Below, piece by piece: positions 5,564 through 13,837 of a DNA stretch of 64,000 nucleotides. The stretch is from the NCBI GenBank assembly GCA_028289285.1, contig JANQRF010000007.1, positions 191,696 through 255,695 of the forward strand, written 5' to 3'. This stretch comes from Alphaproteobacteria bacterium. GTDB lineage: Bacteria > Pseudomonadota > Alphaproteobacteria > Micavibrionales > Micavibrionaceae. Under the pieces are notes generated by a model. It was not told the origin of the DNA and searched no databases. It was given only the letters and a program-made list of their open reading frames with translations. The position numbers and the translations under genes were made by a program. The number at the start of each line of letters is the position of its first letter. The first letter of the stretch is position 1.

Positions 5564-7848
5564 GCGGCTTTCCTTTCGGTTTCTTCTTTTGGAAGTGTAA
5601 AATAAAATATTGTACCTATGCCGTATTCAGATTCTGCCCATATTGTTCCACCGTAATTCTCAACAATTTTTTTGCAAATTGTTAGACCAATACCGGTACC
5701 CTGGTATTCATTTTTACTATGCAGACGTTTTAAAAGGATAAAAATTTGTTCCAGATATTCGTTTTTAATGCCAATACCATTATCTTTGACGCTAAAAAGC
5801 CATTCGCTATTTTTATCTTCAGCAATAATTTCAATACGTGGTATTCTTTCCGGTGAGCGGTATTTGATCGCATTACCAATCAGGTTCTGTAATAAACTTG
5901 TAAACAGAACCGGGTTAGTCTTAATGACAGGTAAGTCGCCAACGATAATTTCGCTATCTGTTTCATCAATCGCCTCTTTGAGGTTGTTCAAGGCAAGCTC
6001 AACATGTGTTTTGCAATCGACATCTGTAAGGTTACCCTCATTATGTTCAATTCTTGAATATTCAAGAAGGTCACTGACCATGCCTTGCATGCGGCATGCG
6101 CTATCTGTAATGAAGTTCATATATTCTAAGGCTTGATCATCAAGAGATTTATCTTTGTATTCTGCCTCCAGCAAACCGGTGAAATTTACGACCATGCGAA
6201 GCGGTTCTTGCAAATCATGAGAGGTAATATAGGCGAAACGTTCCAGCTCCTCGTTTGAACGCATAATCTCGTCCTCGGCACTTTTGCGCTCTGTGATATC
6301 GCGCACGATCCCGCTATAGAGTTTTTTTCCTCTCACGCGCATCTCGCTGACCGATAGATCAACGGGAAAAGTATGGCCATCTTTGTGTTTTCCATGCACT
6401 TCCCGATCAACACCAATAATCTTTCTCTCACTGGTTTTATGATAGTTTTTAAGATATTGATCATGTTCACTATAATAAGGATCAGGCATCAACATTTTAA
6501 CATTCTGACCGATAACTTCTTGGGGGTCGAAGCCAAAAATAACCTGACATGCCTTGTTAAAAGTTTCGACGGTTCCATATTCATCAATCGTCATCAGGCC
6601 TTCTGCCGTATGATTAACAATCGCCCGCATACGTGCTTCGCTTTCTTTCAAGGCTTCTTCTGCTTCTTTACGATCTGAAATATCACGTACAATGCCGCTA
6701 TAGAGCTTGCGCCCCTGAACTTTAATTTCACTAATCGAGAGGTCGATAGGAAAAACGGCTCCGTCTTTTCGTTTGCCCTGAACTTCACGGCCTATGCCGA
6801 TGATTTTTTTCTTTCCCGTGTTGTGATAGTTTTTAAGATACCCGTCATGTTCTCCGTGATAGGGTTCAGGCATCAGAATTTTAACATTCTGTCCTATAAC
6901 CTCTATGGTTTTATAGCCAAATATGGCCTCGCAAGCTTTGTTAAATGTTTCTATATTGCCGTACTCATCAATTGTGATGAGGCCGTCAACCGTATTGTCA
7001 ACAATCGCTTTAATTTTTGCTTCACTATCCCTCGTGGCCTGTTCGGCCTGTTTGCGATCTGAAATATCGCGGATAGTGCCAACAAAAGTTTCTTCGCCGG
7101 ATTTTGTGCTCATGCGGCCAATGCCAAGCTCCATCGGGAAAACGCTGCCATCTTTGCGCTGAGCTTTCACTTCGCGGCCAATACCAATGACCTTGCCTTC
7201 GCCGCTTTCAAGATAATTGCCGATATAGGAGTCGTGCTCTTCATGATAAGGCTCAGGCATAAGCATTTTGACATTTTGACCAATCACCTCACGAGGTTCA
7301 TAGCCAAAAATTTCGACGGCAGCCGGATTGAAAGTCTGAACAATGCCTTGATTGTTAATGGTGATCACACCATCAACAACCGTACCGAGAAGCGCGCTTA
7401 GCCTTTCCGAATAATCGGCAATCTGTTGTTCGACTTGTTTGAGATTTGTGATCTCTCTTTGTATGGCAGCAAAATGGGAGATCTGCCCGGGCTGCTCCCA
7501 CATAGGAAAAACACTCAGCTCGACCCAGTATTCATCGCCGTTCTTGTGATAATTGATCAACTGCCCTTTAAAGTGTTTGCCTTGCTCAAGAGATTCACGC
7601 AAGCGGTCAAGTTCCATTCTATCTGTATTTGGTCCTTGAAAAATGCGTGGTGTTTGGCCAATCATTTCATCCGGCGTATATCCTGCAATTTTTGTGACCG
7701 CATCATTGATATAGGTTATACGCGGGCCGTCATTGAGATTAGCGTCCGTGATGACAATCATTTCATCCGTATTGGCAATCAACATTTCCAGCAAGCGCAA
7801 ATCCGTCTTGCTAATCAAATCTGCATCAATTTCATTTTTCATTTCCAT
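5560..7848 (-). CDS. Multi-PAS sensor kinase with three FixL-like haem PAS domains
   Basis: A 762-residue soluble kinase: PAS1 (about 22-135), three tandem PAS domains (about 150-265, 278-393 and 405-520), HisKA (His544 in SHDLQEP) and HATPase (about 645-755). PAS2-4 each repeat the FixL pattern MPEPY-x-x-EHD-x-Y-[IL] then IG-x-x-RE-V and a Lys-Asp-Gly. The His equivalent to the FixL haem ligand is at 205, 334 and 462. The Arg equivalent to the FixL distal arginine is at 225, 354 and 482, always 20 residues later as in FixL (His200, Arg220). So oxygen or NO sensing by haem is likely. PAS1 looks LOV-like (GQTPRIFQGP) but has Pro where the flavin-binding Cys would be. It heads a three-gene operon. 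Confidence 0.9.
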   Translation of the reverse strand: MEMKNEIDADLISKTDLRLLEMLIANTDEMIVITDANLNDGPRITYINDAVTKIAGYTPDEMIGQTPRIFQGPNTDRMELDRLRESLEQGKHFKGQLINYHKNGDEYWVELSVFPMWEQPGQISHFAAIQREITNLKQVEQQIADYSERLSALLGTVVDGVITINNQGIVQTFNPAAVEIFGYEPREVIGQNVKMLMPEPYHEEHDSYIGNYLESGEGKVIGIGREVKAQRKDGSVFPMELGIGRMSTKSGEETFVGTIRDISDRKQAEQATRDSEAKIKAIVDNTVDGLITIDEYGNIETFNKACEAIFGYKTIEVIGQNVKILMPEPYHGEHDGYLKNYHNTGKKKIIGIGREVQGKRKDGAVFPIDLSISEIKVQGRKLYSGIVRDISDRKEAEEALKESEARMRAIVNHTAEGLMTIDEYGTVETFNKACQVIFGFDPQEVIGQNVKMLMPDPYYSEHDQYLKNYHKTSERKIIGVDREVHGKHKDGHTFPVDLSVSEMRVRGKKLYSGIVRDITERKSAEDEIMRSNEELERFAYITSHDLQEPLRMVVNFTGLLEAEYKDKSLDDQALEYMNFITDSACRMQGMVSDLLEYSRIEHNEGNLTDVDCKTHVELALNNLKEAIDETDSEIIVGDLPVIKTNPVLFTSLLQNLIGNAIKYRSPERIPRIEIIAEDKNSEWLFSVKDNGIGIKNEYLEQIFILLKRLHSKNEYQGTGIGLTICKKIVENYGGTIWAESEYGIGTIFYFTLPKEETERKAA

Positions 7849-8007
7849 AAATTTTTTATGGTTTTTAATTTTGGAATGCGAAGTGAGTATAATTCAAAAC
7901 GTTGCCTCAAATAAAAATGCTTATTCAAAAAATGCAAACGTATGCTTGAGAAAATTTCAGGCGAAACACAAAGTTGAAAGTGTTATTTTTTCTTGGGGGG
8001 CTTGATT

Positions 8008-8874
8008 ATGAACGAAGCAGAAAAATTCGGATATCTGAATAAAAAAGAGCCGGAATTTAACAGAGCAGACATTACTATTCTTGTTGTTGAAGATGACCGG
8101 ACACATCGCACTCTTATGGAGAAAATCCTCAAAGAATGTGAGTTTCAAACCGTACAGGCAGAAAACGGACTCATAGCCCTCTCGAAAATAGAAGCAGGAC
8201 AGAATTTTGATTTGATCATCATGGATTGGGATATGCCGGAGCTTAACGGCCTGGAAACCACCAAAGCTATCCGGGCACGCGAAGTGAAAGAAGAATTACC
8301 GCATATACCTATCATTGCGTTTACATCTAACCGCAAGCCGGGTGACCGGGAGCAGTGCCTGGTCGCCGGCATGGATGCCTATCTCCCAAAAGATGTATGG
8401 ATGCCGAAATGGCGTTCGGTTTTAATTGATAACTTGCAAGGTCTGATTGCCGGAAATTTTGAGCTATCGGATTTTGAGGACGCGCCGACAGATACACCGC
8501 AAGGTGAAGTAAAAAAACAATTCGATCTGGACGCTTTTGATGAACAGGCGCTGGAACAATCGGCTGTGCTTTTAAAAGACGAGCTGGTAATTGCCGTAGA
8601 TGAATATCTGGAAGATGCGGCGGCCTATATTCGCGATATCAGTGAGGGGCTGGAAGAGGGCGCTGCAGAGAAAGTGGCCCGCGGGTCCCATACTCTTAAA
8701 TCCAATAGTAAGGGATTCGGGTTAACGGCAGTATCACAAATTGCTGGAGCCATTAATGAAAAAGCCCGCGCCGGGCACATAGATGATGTTGAAGATTTAT
8801 TGCCTGGGTTACAAAAAGCATTTCATCAAGGTGAGAAAAAATTACGGGAATTTATAAAACATGCCGGGTATTAA
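8008..8874 (+). CDS. REC-Hpt phosphotransfer protein
   Basis: A 288-residue protein with an N-terminal receiver (about 21-145; acid pair Asp29/Asp30, phospho-acceptor Asp73 in IMDWDMP, Lys128) and a C-terminal Hpt domain (about 190-285; His228 in SHTLKSNSKGFG). A GGGGGG run lies 8 bases before the ATG chosen here; a TTG 15 bases earlier is less likely. It is divergent from the multi-PAS kinase and converges on the sigma-54 activator (4-base overlap of the ends). It probably relays phosphate between hybrid kinases and stand-alone receivers in this region. Confidence 0.85.
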   Translation: MNEAEKFGYLNKKEPEFNRADITILVVEDDRTHRTLMEKILKECEFQTVQAENGLIALSKIEAGQNFDLIIMDWDMPELNGLETTKAIRAREVKEELPHIPIIAFTSNRKPGDREQCLVAGMDAYLPKDVWMPKWRSVLIDNLQGLIAGNFELSDFEDAPTDTPQGEVKKQFDLDAFDEQALEQSAVLLKDELVIAVDEYLEDAAAYIRDISEGLEEGAAEKVARGSHTLKSNSKGFGLTAVSQIAGAINEKARAGHIDDVEDLLPGLQKAFHQGEKKLREFIKHAGY

Positions 8875-10265
8875 GCTGATTTCAAATCAGTCAATGTTTC
8901 AATTTTTGTATAAAGCGTAGATTTAGCAATACCCAAAATACGCGCCGTTTTAGAAATATTACCTTTATGATGGGCCAGCGCCATCGTAACAATTTCTTGT
9001 TCCAGCTCACGAAAGTTTTTAAAACTTCCGTCCGAACGCAAAGGAGAAATTAAACCATCCTGTACTTGCAGTGTATCATTCCTTACAGCCTGAATGAACG
9101 AGAAGTCTTCCGGCCCCAACCTATCGTGATCACACAGCGCCATAGTGCGGTTAATGATGTTTTCCAGCTCGCGCACATTGCCGGGCCAATTATGGTTTTG
9201 CAGCTTGTTCATAGCTTCTTCACTAATATCTTTCGGCAGGGATTGATGTGAAGCACAGAATTGTCCTACAAAATGATTTGCCATGACCGGAATATCATTT
9301 TTGCGTGCCCGCAGAGATGGCAAGTCGATATGAAGCACGTTCAGCCGGAAGTAAAGGTCTTCACGAAACCTGTTTTCTTTGACTTCTTCGGCCAAATCAC
9401 GGTTTGTGGCCGAGATAACGCGTATATCAACAGAAACAGGTTTTCCTGCGCCGACCGGCTCTACTTCACCTTGCTGTAGAACGCGAAGCAACTTGACTTG
9501 CGCCTCTAACGGCAACTCTCCGATCTCATCAAGAAAAATTGTTCCGCCGCTGGCTTCCTGAAACTTGCCAAGAGATTTGTTGACCGCGCCGGTAAATGCA
9601 CCTTTCTCATGCCCAAACAAAGTGCTTTCAACTAATTTTTCAGGAATCGCACCGCAATTTACTGCGATAAAGGGCTGGCCCGCACGCTTACTTTCACCAT
9701 GAATGGCGCGGGCAAACATTTCCTTCCCCGTACCCGTTTCCCCTGTAACCAGTACAGGCAGGTTACAATCCGCAGCCTTGCGTCCAATTTTGATATTGTC
9801 CGTTAAGCCGCCTTTAAAACCTATAAGATCTGAAAACTTTAGTGCATCATCTGATTGACGTTTTAGACGTGAGATTTCCTTAGACATTAATGACATTCTC
9901 AACGCATTGCGCGCAGAAACGTCAAGCCTTGCACTCTCAACGGGTTTGGATAGAAAATCTGCAGCCCCCATACGCATCGCTTCAACGGCGGATTTTGTAT
10001 TCGTATCGCCTGTCAGAACAATAACAGGTATCTCAGGATAGGTTTTTGCTATGATTGGTAATACTTCAAATCCGTTCATAACAGGCATATCCAAATCAAG
10101 AATAATGAGCCTGATTGTGTCATCCTGATCATTCTTTAGGATACGCAAGGCTTCCTTACCATTTTCGGCTTCCTTTGGATTGAACTGGATGCTGCTTCTC
10201 AGAATATTTGAGATCATTCTACGTTCAGTCCGGTCATCATCAATAATAAGAACGTTTTTATACAT
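8871..10265 (-). CDS. NtrC-family sigma-54 activator
   Basis: A 464-residue protein: REC (about 3-120, Asp57, Lys107), AAA+ ATPase (about 147-375; Walker A GETGTGKE at 175-182, GAFTGA at 222-227, Walker B TIFLDE at 242-247) and a C-terminal Fis-type helix-turn-helix (about 425-460, NISKTARILGIAKSTLY). GAFTGA contacts sigma-54, so it should open sigma-54 promoters when phosphorylated. It is co-linear, domain for domain, with the activator at 29870-31261. A sigma-54-like sequence lies 140 bases away at 10407. Confidence 0.93.
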   Translation of the reverse strand: MYKNVLIIDDDRTERRMISNILRSSIQFNPKEAENGKEALRILKNDQDDTIRLIILDLDMPVMNGFEVLPIIAKTYPEIPVIVLTGDTNTKSAVEAMRMGAADFLSKPVESARLDVSARNALRMSLMSKEISRLKRQSDDALKFSDLIGFKGGLTDNIKIGRKAADCNLPVLVTGETGTGKEMFARAIHGESKRAGQPFIAVNCGAIPEKLVESTLFGHEKGAFTGAVNKSLGKFQEASGGTIFLDEIGELPLEAQVKLLRVLQQGEVEPVGAGKPVSVDIRVISATNRDLAEEVKENRFREDLYFRLNVLHIDLPSLRARKNDIPVMANHFVGQFCASHQSLPKDISEEAMNKLQNHNWPGNVRELENIINRTMALCDHDRLGPEDFSFIQAVRNDTLQVQDGLISPLRSDGSFKNFRELEQEIVTMALAHHKGNISKTARILGIAKSTLYTKIETLTDLKSA

Positions 10266-10406
10266 AGCGTTATTGTGACACGCCCAATATACAGACCCAA
10301 GTAAACTATCCGAAAATCATACGATAGAAACGCAAAAGCGACTAATTTTCGGCCGCCCTTAAAAGAGAGATCATTTTAAGTGACTGAAAATCCACAAAAC
10401 TCAAAT

Positions 10407-10422
10407 TGGCACAGTTGTTGTA
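10407..10422 (+). promoter_or_regulatory. Possible sigma-54 promoter
   Basis: TGGCAC-N5-TTGTA matches the -24/-12 consensus (TGGCAC-N5-TTGCA) except for one base in the -12 element. It is 54 bases before the gene at 10476 and next to a sigma-54 activator gene. The mismatch falls in the important GC pair, so the call is tentative. Confidence 0.35.
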
Positions 10423-10475
10423 ATGAATAGGCTCGGGTTTATACGGATAACATATATATAGAGGGGTCATTACTG

Positions 10476-10844
10476 ATGCATCGTTCAAAACAAAATTCAA
10501 AGTCTGCCTACCCTGTCTCTCACTCGCCTCATACAAACTTAGGCGGCTTCGATCTTAAAGAAGATCGGGCCGCCGCCCATTTCTTGTTAAGGCGTATGAA
10601 AATAAGGACACGGCAAGGCAAACAGGTGAATGACAATGCCATAAATGGAAATATCGTATCCAAATTACGTATTCCTTTTCTTGTTCTGTCTGCTTTTGTT
10701 CTTGGGGCAATGACAGGCATAAATATATCTGTGCTGGCAGAGCAGGCTGTATTGCATGCGGATGATCAAACGCTCAGCCTGGCTATGGATATTGATCCTG
10801 AAGCATTGGCATATGCATTAAATAGCATAGATGTAGGTGAATAA
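10476..10844 (+). CDS. Hypothetical single-pass membrane protein
   Basis: A 122-residue protein with one hydrophobic segment (about 65-86, IPFLVLSAFVLGAMTG), a basic N-terminal part rich in Arg and Lys (38-50), and a short acidic tail. GAGGGG lies 9 bases before the ATG. It sits between the sigma-54 activator and a REC protein and may be read from the sigma-54-like sequence at 10407. I do not recognise the family. It probably serves the signalling cluster, since the REC gene follows only 23 bases later. Confidence 0.5.
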   Translation: MHRSKQNSKSAYPVSHSPHTNLGGFDLKEDRAAAHFLLRRMKIRTRQGKQVNDNAINGNIVSKLRIPFLVLSAFVLGAMTGINISVLAEQAVLHADDQTLSLAMDIDPEALAYALNSIDVGE

Positions 10845-10867
10845 TTTTCTAGTTATGGGGGGGTATA

Positions 10868-11302
10868 ATGCGTAACGCTGAATGCATATCAGAAAAAATA
10901 TCAAAGACTATGTTGCCATTAACAAATGTTGGCAGCGAGAAAGCCGCACGGGTTTTATTAATCGAGGATGATCGTTCAACGCGCCGGATGGTCGCTGCAA
11001 GCCTAAAAGATCATTGCGATTTCATAGAGGCATCAAATGCGAGTCAGGGTATTAGCTCTTATAACGTGCTTCAACCCGATCTCGTTCTCATGGATATCGA
11101 GCTTCCAGATGGTAACGGCCACGATCTTTTATCCTGGATGTTACGCAACGATCCGGGTGCTTTTGTCGTTATGTTTAGCGGGCATTACAATATGGATAAC
11201 ATTTTAAAGTCCATAGATATTGGCGCAAAAGGCTTTATTTCCAAGCCGTTTGATCCTAACAAGGTGCTTCACTTTCTTAGCCTGTGCCCCAAACTCCATT
11301 AA
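10868..11302 (+). CDS. Stand-alone response-regulator receiver protein
   Basis: A 144-residue protein with a 25-residue leader and one REC domain (phospho-acceptor Asp76 in LMDIELP, Lys126 in ISKPF). The segment VVMFSGHYNMDNIL with GAKGFISKPF is shared almost word for word with the REC proteins at 28330-28752 and 28736-29653, so the three are paralogues. With no output domain it likely works by protein contact or as a phosphate sink. It lies 63 bases before a hybrid kinase that may be its donor. Confidence 0.85.
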   Translation: MRNAECISEKISKTMLPLTNVGSEKAARVLLIEDDRSTRRMVAASLKDHCDFIEASNASQGISSYNVLQPDLVLMDIELPDGNGHDLLSWMLRNDPGAFVVMFSGHYNMDNILKSIDIGAKGFISKPFDPNKVLHFLSLCPKLH

Positions 11303-11365
11303 TACATATGCATTAAAAAGAATGATTTATATTAAAAAAGACAATTTTCAGTGCATCATTCTCTT

Positions 11366-13405
11366 ATGGATACAAAAGATCATTTTACGCTTTTAATCAT
11401 TGACGATGACGAAGCTGACAGAGCTCTTTATAAAACTTTTCTTCAGAAAGCAGCGTCTAAAGAATCATATATCTTCCATGAGTCATGTAATGGAAAAGAT
11501 GGTATAGCAGCGTATGAGGAAATTCATCCAGATTGTGTTCTTTTGGATTATAACTTACCGGATATGAGCGGTCTTGATGTTCTCAAAAAACTTAGTGGCA
11601 TAACATCAATTTTGCCTGTTGTTATGCTCACCGGACACGGTAGCGAGGAAATCGCGGTAGATACGATCAAAAGCGGCGCGCAGGATTACATGGCCAAGCA
11701 GGTTGTGACCGGCGCGGGCTTACACCGGGCGATCAAAAACACTATCGAAAGAGCTGCACTGCTAGGGCAAGTTGCCCATCAGAATGAAGAACTACAAGCG
11801 GCAAAAGAGAAAGCCGAGAAAGCCGACAAAGCCAAGAGCGAATTTTTGGCTACGATGAGTCATGAAATCCGTACCCCCATGAATGGAATTATCGGTATGG
11901 CGGAGTTGCTCTTTTATACTGATCTCAATAAAAAGCAGGATCAATATGCCAACTCGATCCGTTCTTCCGGTGAATTGCTGCTTACGATCATCAACGACAT
12001 TCTTGATTTTTCCAAAATTGAAGCTGGAGAACTTGAGTTGGAAGAAAAGCCGGTTTTACTCGATAAACTTCTTACCGATGTGATTCAGCTTCTGGGAAGC
12101 CGTGCTTATGAAAATCGTGTGGAGCTTATTTTACGCTGGCCGTATGATCAAACACTGCCTGATATTCAAGGCGATCCAACACGTTTACGGCAGATCCTGA
12201 TTAATCTTGTCAGCAACGCGATTAAATTTACCAAAGATGGTCATGTTTTGATTAACCTAATCAAACAGGAACAGGCAGAAGATCAAATCAGGTTACGTTT
12301 TGAAGTGCAGGATACCGGCATCGGTATTCCTGAAGAAAAAATTGATAAAATTTTTAGTAAGTTCACACAAGTTGATTCTTCTACAATACGCGAATATGGA
12401 GGCACGGGTCTGGGTCTAACCATTTGTGAAAAGCTGGTTGCAATGATGGGCGGCGAAATTGGCGTGGAAAGCCAGGTCGGCAAAGGTTCGACGTTCTGGT
12501 TTGAAGTTACAGCGCCCGTTTCCACAGAAACCGAAATCGCTTTCCATACGGATTACAGAGACACTTTAAAAGACCGAAAAATCCTGATTGTCGATGATCA
12601 TCCTGTCAATCTGACACTGCTTTCTGAATATCTGGCCATCACCGGAATTGAAAGCAAAGGCTTAGTTTCAGCAGTAGAGGCACTTGAAGAATTACAAAGA
12701 GCACAGCAAAACGCCGCACCTTATGATATTGTATTAACCGATTATGCTATGCCGAAAATGGATGGTGAGGCGCTCACTTGCAAAATCATTGAAAACCCAG
12801 AGCAATATGGCACACCGAAATGTATCCTGGTCACTGCGCTAGGCAAAAAGAAAAAGTTCCAAACCCTGTCTCACTCCGGATTTTCTGCGCATCTATTCAA
12901 GCCGGTTTATCCGGATGAACTCATTGAATGTGTTGGTAACGTACTTTCGGGTGAAAATACCGGCGCGCTTGCACAAGAAGAAGATCAGACAATACCAGAA
13001 ACCCTGCCACAGATTGGCGCACATGTTCTGGTGGTCGAAGACGACCGTGTCAGCCAACGTATGGCCAAAAGTGTCTTGAGTGAACTTGGTTGTACATTTT
13101 CTTTTGCTGGAGATGGACAAGAAGCACTGAATATTCTTGAGGAACAATCCAGCAATTACGACATTATCTTTATGGACTGGCAAATGCCTGTTATGGATGG
13201 GCACGAGGCAATCAAGCGTATCCGCCAGAAGGGTTGGGGTAAAGATTTGAAAATTGTAGCCCTGACAGCAAATGCTATCTATGGCGATAAGGAAAAATGC
13301 CTTGAAGCTGGGGCTGATGACTATATGAGTAAGCCCGTGCGTGTTGGCGATGTTATTCGGATTTTGGAAAAATATCTCTCTAAAGATGTAGCCAAAGCGG
13401 CCTAA
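11366..13405 (+). CDS. Hybrid histidine kinase REC-HisKA-HATPase-REC-REC
   Basis: A soluble protein of about 680 residues with no membrane segment. In order: REC1 (about 5-120, Asp61), a coiled coil (about 130-160), HisKA (His166 in [11 protein letters not shown]), HATPase (to about 385), REC2 (about 400-515, [11 protein letters not shown]) and REC3 (about 550-665, [11 protein letters not shown]). The leading receiver suggests it is driven by another kinase rather than by a ligand. The ATG at 11366 is used here; a GTG at 11351 would add five residues, and neither has a clear ribosome-binding site. It has no Hpt of its own, so the REC-Hpt protein at 8008 is a natural partner. Confidence 0.9.
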   Translation: MDTKDHFTLLIIDDDEADRALYKTFLQKAASKESYIFHESCNGKDGIAAYEEIHPDCVLLDYNLPDMSGLDVLKKLSGITSILPVVMLTGHGSEEIAVDTIKSGAQDYMAKQVVTGAGLHRAIKNTIERAALLGQVAHQNEELQAAKEKAEKADKAKSEFLATMSHEIRTPMNGIIGMAELLFYTDLNKKQDQYANSIRSSGELLLTIINDILDFSKIEAGELELEEKPVLLDKLLTDVIQLLGSRAYENRVELILRWPYDQTLPDIQGDPTRLRQILINLVSNAIKFTKDGHVLINLIKQEQAEDQIRLRFEVQDTGIGIPEEKIDKIFSKFTQVDSSTIREYGGTGLGLTICEKLVAMMGGEIGVESQVGKGSTFWFEVTAPVSTETEIAFHTDYRDTLKDRKILIVDDHPVNLTLLSEYLAITGIESKGLVSAVEALEELQRAQQNAAPYDIVLTDYAMPKMDGEALTCKIIENPEQYGTPKCILVTALGKKKKFQTLSHSGFSAHLFKPVYPDELIECVGNVLSGENTGALAQEEDQTIPETLPQIGAHVLVVEDDRVSQRMAKSVLSELGCTFSFAGDGQEALNILEEQSSNYDIIFMDWQMPVMDGHEAIKRIRQKGWGKDLKIVALTANAIYGDKEKCLEAGADDYMSKPVRVGDVIRILEKYLSKDVAKAA

Positions 13406-13639
13406 AACTCTTCTGTATTTAGACTATGTTAAAGTGCATAGATAGGAGAAAAGTTAGTATTAGACTGCCCACACCATTCTCTCATAATACAATTGATTTC
13501 AGAAAATTTTTGTAATTGTATTTCATTGCTTTCATATATGAGAAGGCGCTTATAAAAAAGCGTTGTGCGGATCGAGGGAAAAGACCGCGCGGCTAAAAAA
13601 TAAATTTGCGGAACAGGGGATGCGGCGGCCAGCTCATTT

Positions 13640-13665
13640 ATTGTAATCGTTAATTATGCTATAAT
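13640..13665 (+). promoter_or_regulatory. Promoter-like sequence in a 432-bp gap
   Basis: A perfect TATAAT (13660-13665) with a partial -35 (TTATTG) 16 bases upstream lies about 170 bases before the RTX protease. The rest of 13406-13837 shows no gene and no strong terminator; the leader contains an AT-rich stretch and short hairpins such as GCGCTT-ATAAAA-AAGCG near 13548. Confidence 0.4.
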
Positions 13666-13837
13666 TCGCTGCTATAAAATTTTTATTGATTAAACAGCTG
13701 ATCTTATTAAAGATCGTTTATTTTCAGATGGTTACCTTCGTTATGGCGAATCTGTAGCCCAAAACTGAAAACCGCTCTAATGCCATAATATAAAAAAGCT
13801 GGATAAGTGCCTGAAGCAGCTTTACGATACGATACAA

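Noticed and set aside
7615..7740. LOV-type blue-light domain in PAS1 of the multi-PAS kinase (and in PAS2 of the kinase at 25943)
   Set aside because: Both have the GQTPR-x-x-QGP text of LOV-like PAS domains, but Pro stands where the photo-active Cys is required, so light sensing by flavin adduct is not supported.
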